DNA from: Bryobacteraceae bacterium
Lineage (GTDB): Bacteria; Acidobacteriota; Terriglobia; Bryobacterales; Bryobacteraceae
Reading direction: 5' to 3'
DNA: 64,000 nucleotides
Assembly (NCBI GenBank): GCA_029975915.1
Contig: JARKOC010000248.1
Span: 1 to 64,000, forward strand
Below are positions 34,501-44,262 of this stretch, piece after piece. The translations under genes were made by a program, and so were the position numbers. Under the pieces are notes generated by a model. The model saw only the letters and a program-made list of their open reading frames with translations, ran no database searches and had not been told where the DNA came from. Every line of letters starts with the position of its first letter. Positions within the stretch are counted from its first letter, which is position 1.

Positions 34501-35496
34501 GTGCAGGTCAAACTCTCCATGGAAGAAGCCGCGGGCTACCTTGACGCGGTACGCAAGGAAATCGGCCGGGTGATCGTGGGTCAGCAGGACGTCATCGATG
34601 GCGTACTGATATGTCTGCTGGCCGGCGGGCACGTCTTGCTGGAAGGCGTTCCCGGCCTCGGCAAGACGACTTTGTTGCGGACTCTTTCACGCGTTCTCCA
34701 TCTGAAGTACTCGCGCATCCAGTTCACCCCGGACCTGATGCCCGCTGACATCGTCGGGTCCATGATCATGGAAACCACAGACGGCGGCCACAAGGCGCTG
34801 CGTTTCCAGCCGGGGCCCATCTTCGCCAACCTGGTTCTGGCAGATGAGATTAACCGTGCCACCCCCAAAACTCAATCCGCGCTGCTCGAGGCCATGCAGG
34901 AGCGCACTGTCACCTCCGGCACAACGACACACGAACTGGAACGTCCATTCCTTGTGATGGCCACACAAAATCCGATCGAGATGGAGGGAACCTACCCGCT
35001 GCCCGAAGCGCAGTTGGACCGTTTCCTGATGAAGATCCTGGTTGAATATCCTTCCCGTGAAGAACTGAATACGATTGTCGAGCGAACGATTCAGTTTGAA
35101 GAGCCCACTCTCCGGACCGTGGTTGACAGGGAGAAGATCATGGTGATCCGGGATCTATGCCGTGGCGTCCTGGTGGCTCCGCACGTGATGGATTTTGCAG
35201 TCAACCTCGTCATGGCGACCCAACCGGGCACGCCCACCGCCCACCCCATGGCGAACAAATACATCAGATATGGATCGTCTCCAAGGGGAGCGCAGGCGCT
35301 GGTGGAGTGCGGCCGCGTGCTGGCGTTCATGAGAGGCCGCGCTCATCTGGCCATTGAGGACGTGAAGAACGTAGCTGCCTCCGTGCTGCGGCATCGCATC
35401 ATCCTCAACTTCGATGCGCACGCCGACGAACAGACCCCTGAATCGCTCCTGAAGGAGATTATCGGCGCGACGGCGGCAGCGGCGGCGAGGGCTTGA
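34501..35496 (+). CDS. MoxR family AAA ATPase
   Basis: A 331-residue cytoplasmic AAA+ protein. Walker A: LLEGVPGLGKTTLL (about residues 43-56); Walker B: NLVLADEINRATPKTQSALLEAMQE; sensor 1: FLVMATQNPIEMEGTYPLPEAQLDRF; lid domain with GSSPRGAQALVECGRVLAFMRGR. MoxR proteins work as chaperones or metal-insertion factors with VWA-domain partners, which are encoded directly downstream (DUF58 and the large VWA protein). It starts with GTG and runs as the first gene of a three-gene operon. Confidence 0.95.
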   Translation: MQVKLSMEEAAGYLDAVRKEIGRVIVGQQDVIDGVLICLLAGGHVLLEGVPGLGKTTLLRTLSRVLHLKYSRIQFTPDLMPADIVGSMIMETTDGGHKALRFQPGPIFANLVLADEINRATPKTQSALLEAMQERTVTSGTTTHELERPFLVMATQNPIEMEGTYPLPEAQLDRFLMKILVEYPSREELNTIVERTIQFEEPTLRTVVDREKIMVIRDLCRGVLVAPHVMDFAVNLVMATQPGTPTAHPMANKYIRYGSSPRGAQALVECGRVLAFMRGRAHLAIEDVKNVAASVLRHRIILNFDAHADEQTPESLLKEIIGATAAAAARA

Positions 35497-35512
35497 GGTA
35501 GTCTCAACGGCG

Positions 35513-36421
35513 ATGCCCGCTCCAGTCATAGAAAGAGCGCTGCTGGAGAAACTCGAACGGCTCACCATCCGGTGGCAGAAGTCGTTCCGGGGGCTTGTGG
35601 GCGGGCATAACCCATCACGCTACTCGGGTCCGGGCCAGGAGTTCCTGGACCATCGGCGATTCCACCAGGGCGATGATCTGCGGGCCGTAAACTGGCGCGC
35701 ATACATGCGTCTGGAGAAGCTCTTCCTGAAGATGTTTGAGGTGGAACCGCGCACCCCAATACGGCTGTTGATCGACGCCAGCGCATCAATGACAGCTGGC
35801 GCGCCGCACGGCGAGACCACGAAATTTGACTATGCCCGGCGGTTGGGCGCGGCTCTTGTCTACATCGGACTGGTCCGGCACGACACCATCGTCATCCAGC
35901 CGTTCCACGACCGCTTGGACGACACGATGGTTGCCAGCGGCGGGCGTCACCGTTTCGGCCCAGTCGCCGACTTCCTTGGAGCGCTCGAACCCAAGGGGCC
36001 GGCGCGGATGCTGGAAGTCGCACGCTTGTTCATCAACAAGTATCCCAAGCCGGGTCTGGCCGTGGTGATCTCCGATTTTCTTGACGACGCCGACGTTTTG
36101 CAGCCGCTCCAGTACCTGGCAGACTTTGGTCATGAATTGCTGTTGATGCAGTTGTGGACCGACTTCGACCGTGATCCAGGCGCCTCCGGCGACTTCAGGC
36201 TCCAGGACGCGGAAACCGGCGGTGAACTCGAATTGAGCCTCAACGAGCCCACCAGGCAGGCTTATATCGAGGAATTCGACCTGTATTGCCGACAAGTCGA
36301 GGACTTGGCTTTGCGAAACGGCGGGCGCTATGCCGGATTCTCCACATCGGTGCAACTGGAGGACGCGGTCTTTCGAGCCGTCGACTGGGCAGGTACAACC
36401 GCGGCGAGGAGAGGGGGGTAA
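35513..36421 (+). CDS. DUF58 domain protein (VWA-type)
   Basis: A 302-residue protein. The DUF58 core HNPSRYSGPGQEFLDHRRFHQGDDLRAVNW (quoted in parts: GQEFLDHRRFHQGDD) precedes a VWA-like fold with RLLIDASASMTAG, a MIDAS DxSxS, in TPIRLLIDASASM. It is 16 bases after moxR and immediately followed (stop TAA, then GTG) by the next gene. It probably relays MoxR action to the VWA membrane protein. Confidence 0.94.
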   Translation: MPAPVIERALLEKLERLTIRWQKSFRGLVGGHNPSRYSGPGQEFLDHRRFHQGDDLRAVNWRAYMRLEKLFLKMFEVEPRTPIRLLIDASASMTAGAPHGETTKFDYARRLGAALVYIGLVRHDTIVIQPFHDRLDDTMVASGGRHRFGPVADFLGALEPKGPARMLEVARLFINKYPKPGLAVVISDFLDDADVLQPLQYLADFGHELLLMQLWTDFDRDPGASGDFRLQDAETGGELELSLNEPTRQAYIEEFDLYCRQVEDLALRNGGRYAGFSTSVQLEDAVFRAVDWAGTTAARRGG

Positions 36422-39400
36422 GTGTTCCTCGCCAATCTCAGCCTCCTCGAATTGGCCCTGCTGTTTTCGGCCGCCGCCGGCGTGACAGTCGCGCTTTACC
36501 TTTTGACCTTTTCTCGCCAGCAAGTGCGTGTCTCCACATTGCGCTTCTGGCAGTCGGCGAGACGCACCGTCGAGCGGAGGAAGCGCAAGCGCATCGACGA
36601 GCCCTGGTCGCTCCTGATGCAATTGCTCGCCCTGGCTTGTTTGTTGCTGGCCGTGTCGCAGCCTCGCTGGGGTTCGCCAGAATCGCCCGGCCGGGATCAC
36701 GTTCTTCTTCTCGACACATCGGCGTGGATGGCGGCGCGTTCAGGCGCGGGTACGCTGTCGCAGGATGCGCAACGCAAGGCGGTTGAATGGTTGAACACCC
36801 TTCCAGCCGAGGATCGTGTCATGGTCGTGGAGGCCGGTCCCGTGGCGTCGCCGGGAACTCCCTTCGAATCAAGCCGGTCCAAGATCGAAGGGGCAATCCA
36901 TTCGGCTCGGCCGGGATCTGGCGCGCTCGACCTTGAGCAGGCCTTCGATTTGGCCACCCAAGCGATCCGTCTGCAGGCCCGGCGTCCGGGTGAGATCGTC
37001 TATGCCGGCGCCGGACGCGTCGGCGAGGCCAGACCAGAAACCATTGCGATGCCGCCAAACCTGCGGATTCTTCCAGTGCCCAATGTCACCCGGAACGTTG
37101 GACTCGTTCGTGTTTGGATGAAGCGAGCCGAGGACGCATCCCAAGGATGGCAAGCCTTCGTCACAGCAAGGAACGATTCGCCGCTCCGGCAAGCCGTGCC
37201 CGTGATCTTCGCAACCGGCGGCGCTGTCGCCGGTACCCGGCTGTTGGAACTTGCCCCTGGGGCCGAGGCCACCGCGAGTTTTGTCCTGAATACCCGCGCC
37301 GCCGCCTGGGTCGAGGTCCGCTTGGGCACGCGTGATGCCTTCCCGCAGGATGACCGGGCCGTGCTGGAAATTCCGGCCCAGCCGCAACTGCGCATCGCTG
37401 TCTACACAAACGAACCCGATCTCCTGAGACCCCTGCTGGAGGCGGACTCGCGGAATCAGGCTGCGTATTATGAGCCGTCGCAATATAAGCCGGATGTCGA
37501 CGCCGGCCTTGTGATCATCGATCGCTTCTCGCCTCCCTCGCCGCCGGCACGGCCCTCGCTTTGGATCGAGCCGCCACCAGGCGCGGGCCCGATCCCGGTT
37601 CGCCGGTTCACCACTCCCTTATCCCTCACCGCCTGGAATACTGCCCACCAACTCGGCGCTGGTCTCCGGACGCGCGATCTGCAACTCGAATCCGGAGTGT
37701 TCCTTTTCCCGGAGGCTGGTGACATTACCATCGCCGAGGCTGAGGGTAAGCCCGTGGTTGCCGCGCACCCGGGCGAGGTCAAGTCAGCCGTGCTTGGCTA
37801 CCACCCCGGCCGCAAACCGTTCCGCTACGAACTCGCCGCGCCTTTGCTCATGGCGAATCTGTGTGCCTGGTACGCGCCGGAAGTCTACCTCCGGCGTGAA
37901 GTGCTGGCCGGAACACCAGGAGCGATCTCAGTCGATTTTGACGAAACGGTCGCGCCTGACTCGATTCGCGTACTGAATAGCTCAGGCGAAGCGCTCCCGT
38001 TTACAGTGGATGGGCGCTCGGTAAGGTTTTTCGTGCCGGAGCCGGACACCATTCGAGTCGCGGCCGGTACGACCGAACGAACTGTATCGGTTTCGCTCCC
38101 CGACGCCGGACGTTCCCTCTGGACGCCAGGATCCTCGGCCAAGTTGGGCGCCGGTCCGCGGAGGCAGTCCGCGGCGGGTCCACGTGAGCTGTGGCAGTGG
38201 TTCGCCCTTGCCGGCGTCATTCTTCTTTTGGCCGAATGGTGGATCTACGGACGGAAACGGGCGCGCCAGGGTCAAGAGCGCCGTTTCATGGCCGCCTTGA
38301 AGGGTGCAGCCGCACTGGCGGCCTTGATCGCCCTGGCGCAACCTTCCGTTCCCGTGCAAGAGAAGAAGATGGCCGTTACGGTCGTCACCGATGCTTCGGC
38401 CAGCGTGGGCGATGGTGACCTGAGCAGGTCGGCCGACCTCGTGCGCGCTTTCAACCAGGCGAGCGGGCGTCACGAAGTCCGCCCGATGAGCTTCGCCAGA
38501 CGCCTTTACCCTAACGCCAACCAAACGCCGCTGGCCCGTGTCGCCGGCGAAGAGGGCCGCGCAACGAATATTGAGGGCGCCATTCGCGAGGCTATGACCG
38601 TCATGCCGTCGGGGCTGGTCCCGAGAATTGTTCTCCTCAGCGATGGCCGTGAGACCGTCGGTTCCGCCGCCAGGGCCGTCTATCAGGCCAGGCAACTCGG
38701 CATCCCGATCGACACAATCCTGTTGGACGGGCGGCCTGAACCGCAACTTAAGCTCACCTCCCTACGCATGCCCGCAGTGGCCTTCACCGGCGAGAAGATC
38801 CCGATCGAACTGACCGTCGAAAGCCCCCAATCCGCCCGCGCAGCCATCGAGATCCTCGCCGAAGGCAAGACCCTGGGCCAGAGCCCCATCGACTTGCAGC
38901 AAGGGCCCAACGCCGTTCACGTCACCGGATCGATTGTCACGCCCGGAGCCATCAGCGTGACGGGCGTTCTGCGGGCTGGCGAACTTGGTGAACTCCGGTT
39001 CGAGCAAGCGCTCGCGCTGCGCCGCCCGCGCGCTCTCTATTTGACGCAGGACCCGCCAGGACTGGAATCGCACCTCATGGGCGTCCTGAGGTCCGCCCAG
39101 TTTGATGTTGTTGCCGCGGCGGAGTTGCGCAGAGCGCAATTCGAGGACTACCAATTGGTGATCCTCAACAACTACGACCAGGAGGCTCTGCCCGAATCCA
39201 CAAAGGCCGCCTTGGAGCGCTTCATTCAGCGCGGCGGCGGTGTTCTTGTGATCGGCGGCGAACACAACCTTTACGTTGACAAAAAGAACCGGCCAGCCGA
39301 TCCGCTTGACCGCGCTTTGCCCGCCACGGTCGCCCCACCGAGGAGCCCCGAAGGCACGTCGGTCATCCTCATCGTCGACAAGTCCTCCTCGATGGAGGGA

Positions 39401-40666
39401 CGAAAGATGGAACTGGCCCGGCTGGCGGCCATCGGCGTGGTGGAGAATCTCCGTCCGATCGACTATGTGGGCATCCTAATCTTCGATAACTCCCATCAAT
39501 GGGCCGTTCCGCTCCGCCGCGCCGAGGACAAGACGATGATCAAGCGTCTCATCGCCGGAATTACCCCTGACGGCGGCACGCAGATCGCACCGGCCCTCGC
39601 CGAGGCCTATCGGCGCATGGCTACCGCCTCGGGCGCCTACAAACACATCGTTCTTCTCACGGATGGCATCTCGGAAGAAGGCGATTCGCTCAGCGTCGCC
39701 AAGAATGCCGCCGACAATCGAGTCACCATCTCCACGGTTGGCCTCGGCCAGGACGTCAACCGGACTTATCTGGAGAAGGTTGCCGTCGCTGCGAAGGGCA
39801 AATCCTACTTTCTCACCGACCCGTCGGGCCTCGAACAATTGCTGATCAAGGACGTCATGGAGCACACCGGCTCCACAACCGTCGAGAAGACCCTCACCGT
39901 GAAAGCCTCCGGCAAGGCGGAATTGTTCCGCGACCTTGCCCTAGATCAGGCGCCCGCGCTCAAAGGCTACGTCCGATTCGACGCCAAAAAGGATGCATCC
40001 ACGTTGCTGACAGTGCCGGGGGAGGCGAACCGTGACGATCCGCTGCTGGTCCGATGGCAATATGGACTGGGCCGGGCCGCGGTTTTCACCTCCGACGCAA
40101 AGGCCCGCTGGGCCGAAAGCTGGGTGACCTGGGCCGGCTTCGACAAATTTTGGGCCAACGTGCTGCGCGACCTGCTGCCTCATGCGCAGTCGGGCGAAGC
40201 GACTCTCACGCACGATCCGGTGAGCGGCTCGCTGGTGGCCGAATACCGTCTCGCTTCGCATGTCGCCGCGCCAGCCGAGCCGCCCACGCTATACGCCTTC
40301 GGTCCTGGAGGATTTCAGAGACCTGTTAAAGCTGAGCGCGCCGGCCAAGGCTACTACCGCGCGACGGTTCCCATTGGTACTCGCCAGGGACTCTTCCGGG
40401 TCCGCCCGTTGGCAGACTCCGCCGCGTTCCCAGAGACCGGCGTATACATTCCGGAACTGGAACTCTCCAACTATGGCAACAACCCGCAGTTAATGAAACA
40501 GATCGCTGCCTTCACCGGCGGACTGTTCAATCCCAACCCGCGGGATGTCTTCTCAACAGGCGGGCGATCCGTGCCTTCGTCCCTCAATCTCTGGCCCGGA
40601 CTCCTTGCGCTTGCGCTGCTGCTGAATCTCGCCGAAGTTGCCTGGCGGAAGTTGAAGCGTGGCTGA
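36422..40666 (+). CDS. Very large BatA-like membrane protein with three VWA domains
   Basis: A 1414-residue protein. Two membrane helices start it (LLELALLFSAAAGVTVALYLL, then LLMQLLALACLLLAV), as in BatA. VWA1 begins HVLLLDTSAW (D98), a degenerate MIDAS. Another membrane pair lies around residues 590-640. VWA2 begins VTVVTDASASVGD (D657). Residues about 870-965 look like a glutamine-amidotransferase-like fold (LYLTQDPPG, RFIQRGGGVLVIGGEHN). VWA3 begins VILIVDKSSSMEG (D986). A C-terminal helix (LWPGLLALALLLNLAEVAW) ends it. It follows the DUF58 stop with no gap. It combines what are usually separate Bat-type proteins; its cargo is unknown. Confidence 0.9.
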   Translation: MFLANLSLLELALLFSAAAGVTVALYLLTFSRQQVRVSTLRFWQSARRTVERRKRKRIDEPWSLLMQLLALACLLLAVSQPRWGSPESPGRDHVLLLDTSAWMAARSGAGTLSQDAQRKAVEWLNTLPAEDRVMVVEAGPVASPGTPFESSRSKIEGAIHSARPGSGALDLEQAFDLATQAIRLQARRPGEIVYAGAGRVGEARPETIAMPPNLRILPVPNVTRNVGLVRVWMKRAEDASQGWQAFVTARNDSPLRQAVPVIFATGGAVAGTRLLELAPGAEATASFVLNTRAAAWVEVRLGTRDAFPQDDRAVLEIPAQPQLRIAVYTNEPDLLRPLLEADSRNQAAYYEPSQYKPDVDAGLVIIDRFSPPSPPARPSLWIEPPPGAGPIPVRRFTTPLSLTAWNTAHQLGAGLRTRDLQLESGVFLFPEAGDITIAEAEGKPVVAAHPGEVKSAVLGYHPGRKPFRYELAAPLLMANLCAWYAPEVYLRREVLAGTPGAISVDFDETVAPDSIRVLNSSGEALPFTVDGRSVRFFVPEPDTIRVAAGTTERTVSVSLPDAGRSLWTPGSSAKLGAGPRRQSAAGPRELWQWFALAGVILLLAEWWIYGRKRARQGQERRFMAALKGAAALAALIALAQPSVPVQEKKMAVTVVTDASASVGDGDLSRSADLVRAFNQASGRHEVRPMSFARRLYPNANQTPLARVAGEEGRATNIEGAIREAMTVMPSGLVPRIVLLSDGRETVGSAARAVYQARQLGIPIDTILLDGRPEPQLKLTSLRMPAVAFTGEKIPIELTVESPQSARAAIEILAEGKTLGQSPIDLQQGPNAVHVTGSIVTPGAISVTGVLRAGELGELRFEQALALRRPRALYLTQDPPGLESHLMGVLRSAQFDVVAAAELRRAQFEDYQLVILNNYDQEALPESTKAALERFIQRGGGVLVIGGEHNLYVDKKNRPADPLDRALPATVAPPRSPEGTSVILIVDKSSSMEGRKMELARLAAIGVVENLRPIDYVGILIFDNSHQWAVPLRRAEDKTMIKRLIAGITPDGGTQIAPALAEAYRRMATASGAYKHIVLLTDGISEEGDSLSVAKNAADNRVTISTVGLGQDVNRTYLEKVAVAAKGKSYFLTDPSGLEQLLIKDVMEHTGSTTVEKTLTVKASGKAELFRDLALDQAPALKGYVRFDAKKDASTLLTVPGEANRDDPLLVRWQYGLGRAAVFTSDAKARWAESWVTWAGFDKFWANVLRDLLPHAQSGEATLTHDPVSGSLVAEYRLASHVAAPAEPPTLYAFGPGGFQRPVKAERAGQGYYRATVPIGTRQGLFRVRPLADSAAFPETGVYIPELELSNYGNNPQLMKQIAAFTGGLFNPNPRDVFSTGGRSVPSSLNLWPGLLALALLLNLAEVAWRKLKRG

Positions 40667-40671
40667 CCAGC

Positions 40672-41922
40672 CTACTGCTTCGTAAGCTCCATCACCGTTT
40701 CGATATGGTAAGTCTGCGGGAACATGTCCACGAGCGTCGTTTTCTCGATGCGATAACCTCCCGCCTGTAACGCTGCCGCGTCACGCGCCATGGTCGGCGG
40801 GTCGCAACTCGCCAGGTGGATTCTTCGAGGCGAGAGCCGCAGCAAATGGCCCACAACACCACGTCCGAGACCACTTCTCGGGGGGTCCGCCAAAACCAAG
40901 TCCGGCGCCGTCTTGATCCTCTCCAGATACTGTTCAGCCTGTGCCCGGTGAACGCCAATCGAGCCTCCCGATGCCTCCGCGTTGCGCTCCATGTCTCGCA
41001 CCGCGGCGCCGTGGCTCTCAACGCCGGCCACGCGATTGAATCGCTTCGCCAGCGCGACAGTGAACAGCCCGACGCCGGCATAGAGGTCGATGGCCGATTC
41101 GCCTGCCGCCTCGCCCAAGGCACACTCCACCAGCCGCCCCACAAGAAAACGGTTCACCTGGAAGAATGAACCGTGGCTCACCTGGTAGTCGAACCCGCCC
41201 ACCTGATACCGGATCGATCCCAGCGCCGCTCCTGGCACCCATTGTTCCAGCCACTCAAAGAATCCTCGCGCCAGTCTCCTGCCGCCGTCGGTTTCGAGGA
41301 CATTCATCATCACCTGCTCACCGTTGGTGAACAGTTCGATGGAGCGAAGGAATCGCGGCCAGTGAGGATCGTGCAACTTCTTTCTGATGGCCCGCAGCGC
41401 CTGGTTGATCGCCGGCGAGGAAATCGGGCACTCCTCGATGTCAACAAGCTTGTGGGAGCCGGCGGCGAGATAACCGATCCGTGCCCGTTCAATCCTGAAT
41501 TGGTTCCGGTTTCTATATTGCCAGGGATCCGCGCTGACGGCCTCGATCGACTCCGGCGGCTCAATCTTTCCGACCCGCCGCAGCGTCTCCGCGAGGATCT
41601 CAACCTTTCTCGCCAGTTGATACTCGTAAGGGGCATGCTGGTAGTGGCATCCGCCGCAGCGCTCATACACAGGACAGCGGGCCGCGATCCGGTCCGGAGA
41701 TGCTTCCAATATTGAGCCGAGTTCGGCCTCGAGCACGGATGCCCGCCGCTTCACGGCGCCCAACCGGACTCGTTCGCCAGGCAATGTGAATGGAACGAAA
41801 GCGACCTGGCCGTCAATACGGACCAGCCCGCTGCCGCCATAGACCCACTTCTCGACGGCCGCTTCGGCGCCGGTTCCGGATATCGCCCTCGCCGGGGGTT
41901 TGTTGTCAGGTGCGTCGATCAC
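40672..41922 (-). CDS. Class I SAM-dependent RNA methyltransferase, RlmD/TrmA (uracil-C5) family
   Basis: A 416-residue rRNA or tRNA uracil-5-methyltransferase. A TRAM-like N-terminal domain (WVYGGSGLVRIDGQVAFVPFTLPGERV split) precedes the [4Fe-4S] cysteines CPVYERCGGCHYQH, and then NRNQFRIERA. The methyltransferase fold shows AIDLYAGVGLFTVALA (motif I), LVLADPPRSGLGRGVV, and the nucleophile ASCDPPTMARD, ending DMFPQTYHIETVMEL. Which uridine it methylates cannot be told, hence no symbol. The GTG start is used. Convergent with the VWA gene (5-base gap). Confidence 0.93.
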   Translation of the reverse strand: MIDAPDNKPPARAISGTGAEAAVEKWVYGGSGLVRIDGQVAFVPFTLPGERVRLGAVKRRASVLEAELGSILEASPDRIAARCPVYERCGGCHYQHAPYEYQLARKVEILAETLRRVGKIEPPESIEAVSADPWQYRNRNQFRIERARIGYLAAGSHKLVDIEECPISSPAINQALRAIRKKLHDPHWPRFLRSIELFTNGEQVMMNVLETDGGRRLARGFFEWLEQWVPGAALGSIRYQVGGFDYQVSHGSFFQVNRFLVGRLVECALGEAAGESAIDLYAGVGLFTVALAKRFNRVAGVESHGAAVRDMERNAEASGGSIGVHRAQAEQYLERIKTAPDLVLADPPRSGLGRGVVGHLLRLSPRRIHLASCDPPTMARDAAALQAGGYRIEKTTLVDMFPQTYHIETVMELTKQ

Positions 41923-41958
41923 TTAGGATGAAGATTACCCTTCTCTATCAGTTTTCGC

Positions 41959-42945
41959 ATGAAACCACGTGTCTTGTCGGGCATCCAGCCCACCGGCCTC
42001 CTCCATATCGGCAACTATTTGGGCGCTCTTAAGAACTGGGTCCGCATGCAGCCCGACTACGAGAGCATCTTTCTCATCGTCGATCTGCACGCCATCACCA
42101 TCTACCAGGACCCTGCCGAGTTGCGGAAGAAGATCGAGCAGACGGCGGCCATCTTCCTCGCCGCGGGCATCGATCCCAAGCAGTCGCCTGTCGTCGTCCA
42201 GTCGCTTGTGCCAGGGCACGCGGAGCTGACCTGGCTGCTCACCTGCGCCACGCCTGTCGGCTGGCTGGAGCGCATGACTCAATACAAGGACAAGTCCGCC
42301 AAACAGGAATCGGTCGGCGACGGACTGCTTCAATATCCGGTCCTGATGGCCGCCGACATCCTGATCTACCAGGCAAATGAAGTGCCCGTGGGCGAGGACC
42401 AGTCACAGCACCTCGAACTGACCAGGGACATCGCCCAGCGCTTCAACTCCCTCTACGGCGAGACCTTTGTCATGCCCGCGACAACGCTGCCAGCCGTCGG
42501 GGCCCGCATCATGGGTCTGGACGACCCAACGAAAAAGATGTCGAAGTCGACAGACGCCCCCGGCCACGCCATCGCCCTGCTCGATCCGCCTTCCGTGATC
42601 CGCAAAAAGATCATGCGCGCCACCACCGACTCGCTGCCCGGCGTCGACTTCGACAACCTGTTCCCAGGCGTCGAAAACTTGCTCACCATCCACCAGGCAT
42701 TCACAGGGTGGACAGATGACCAGATGAAGTCCCATTTCGCAGGCATGAGATACGGAGACTTGAAAAAACAGGTGGCCGAAGCCGTGGTTGCCGGACTCGA
42801 ACCCCTGCAAACCCGATACGCCGAGATCACCGCCGAGCCGGGCTACCTCAAATCCGTCCTGCGCGAAAGCGCCGAACGTGTCATGCCCATCGCCGAAGCC
42901 ACGGTTCGTTTGGTCAAGCAGCGCATGGGCATCTACGTCGGGTAG
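41959..42945 (+). CDS. trpS: Tryptophanyl-tRNA synthetase
   Basis: A 328-residue class Ic synthetase. The HIGH motif reads LHIGN in GIQPTGLLHIGNYLGALKNW, with LIVDLHAITIYQDP, the tryptophan pocket LQYPVLMAADILIYQ, PVGEDQSQHLELTRDIAQRFN, and KMSKS in DPTKKMSKSTD. The length is normal. Divergent from the rlmD-like gene, and six bases before the MFS gene, so possibly co-transcribed with it. Confidence 0.97.
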   Translation: MKPRVLSGIQPTGLLHIGNYLGALKNWVRMQPDYESIFLIVDLHAITIYQDPAELRKKIEQTAAIFLAAGIDPKQSPVVVQSLVPGHAELTWLLTCATPVGWLERMTQYKDKSAKQESVGDGLLQYPVLMAADILIYQANEVPVGEDQSQHLELTRDIAQRFNSLYGETFVMPATTLPAVGARIMGLDDPTKKMSKSTDAPGHAIALLDPPSVIRKKIMRATTDSLPGVDFDNLFPGVENLLTIHQAFTGWTDDQMKSHFAGMRYGDLKKQVAEAVVAGLEPLQTRYAEITAEPGYLKSVLRESAERVMPIAEATVRLVKQRMGIYVG

Positions 42946-42951
42946 GCCGTT

Positions 42952-44223
42952 ATGAAAGGGAGCGGCCAGAATGCTTCCCTTGGTTCCGCCTACTTCCGCC
43001 TGCTCAGGGACAACCGCGATTTCCGCTTGCTCTGGCTGGCGCAAATCGTCTCCGAACTCGGTGACTGGTTCTATGCCGTCGCCATTTACTCTTTGCTCCT
43101 CGAATTGACCGGCCAGGCTCGCAGCGTCGGCTTCGCGGTTGTCCTGCAACTGCTTCCGCAGGTCTTCATGGCGCCCATGGCCGGCGTGATCAACGATCGC
43201 CTGCGCCGGCGCCGCGTCATGATCTTCGCGGACATCGCCCGGGTGTTTATCGTGCTGGCCATGCTGCTGGTGACATCAGCGTCAACGGTCTGGCTTATCT
43301 GGATCCTCCTGTTCCTGGAGACGATCATGTGGGCGCTGTTCGAGCCGGGCCGGACGGCGCTGATCCCCAATGTCGTCTCAGGGAAAAACCAGATTGTGCT
43401 GGCCAATGCGCTCTCTTCCATGACCTGGTCGGTCAATTTGGCTGTCGGTTCTGGCATCGGCGGGCTGATTGCATGGAAGTTCGGCCGCAACGCCGTTTTC
43501 GTCATCAACGCCTGCAGTTTCGTCGTCTCGGCGCTGTTGGTTTGGGCCATGCGTGTCCAGGAGACGCACAGCCGGGACCTTCCCCCAGCACGCATCCGAG
43601 ATCTGGTTGATTTCAAGCCCACCGTCGAGGGCATCGGCTATGTCCGGGCCGACAACCGCAGATGGTCGACGTTGCTCGTCAAGGCCGGCATGGGCCTGCT
43701 CGGCGCGCACTGGATCATCCTGCCTGTCTTCGGTGAGCGCGTTTTTGTGTTGCAGGGCTCGGGCACGCTTTCGATGAGCCTTCTGTTTGGGTCGCGCGGC
43801 GTCGGCGCGCTGGTCGGATCACTGATCAGTGGCACGTTGTCAAGGAACCAGCCGGCGCGAATACGCCAGGGGATCTTCTGGGGTTTTCTGATCGTCGCTA
43901 GTGGCTACGTCGCGCTTGGCATCGCCCCCTCGTTCTGGTGGGCCTGCTTGTTCGTTGTCTTCGGACATATAGGCACATCGCTCTGCTGGGTCTACTCGAC
44001 CACGATGCTTCACCAAATGACCGAGGACCGCTTTCGCGGCCGCGTCTTTTCAGCGGATTACGCCGGCCTGTTTCTGGTGATGAGCGCCGTCAGTTTTGCG
44101 GCCTCCTGGCTCATCGATGCAGGCGCCGGCGTGCGCTGGGTGGCCGCTGCCACCGGAATTCTGGGAATCGTGCCCGCCGTGCTCTGGTCCGTGGCTCAAC
44201 GCCGCTACTTTAAGAGCGATTAG
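42952..44223 (+). CDS. Major facilitator superfamily transporter
   Basis: A 423-residue inner-membrane protein with about twelve helices. The N-terminal RLLRDNRDFRLLWLAQIVSELGDWFYAVAI and the TM2-TM3 loop NDRLRRRRVMIFADIARV are typical of the MFS_3/EntS-like efflux group. Later DRFRGRVFSADYAGLFLVM is the second-half equivalent loop. Likely an exporter; substrate unknown. It begins six bases after trpS. Confidence 0.93.
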   Translation: MKGSGQNASLGSAYFRLLRDNRDFRLLWLAQIVSELGDWFYAVAIYSLLLELTGQARSVGFAVVLQLLPQVFMAPMAGVINDRLRRRRVMIFADIARVFIVLAMLLVTSASTVWLIWILLFLETIMWALFEPGRTALIPNVVSGKNQIVLANALSSMTWSVNLAVGSGIGGLIAWKFGRNAVFVINACSFVVSALLVWAMRVQETHSRDLPPARIRDLVDFKPTVEGIGYVRADNRRWSTLLVKAGMGLLGAHWIILPVFGERVFVLQGSGTLSMSLLFGSRGVGALVGSLISGTLSRNQPARIRQGIFWGFLIVASGYVALGIAPSFWWACLFVVFGHIGTSLCWVYSTTMLHQMTEDRFRGRVFSADYAGLFLVMSAVSFAASWLIDAGAGVRWVAAATGILGIVPAVLWSVAQRRYFKSD

Positions 44224-44262
44224 TCTTAATCAGATGGCGTGCCGGCGGGTCCGGTCTCTCTG

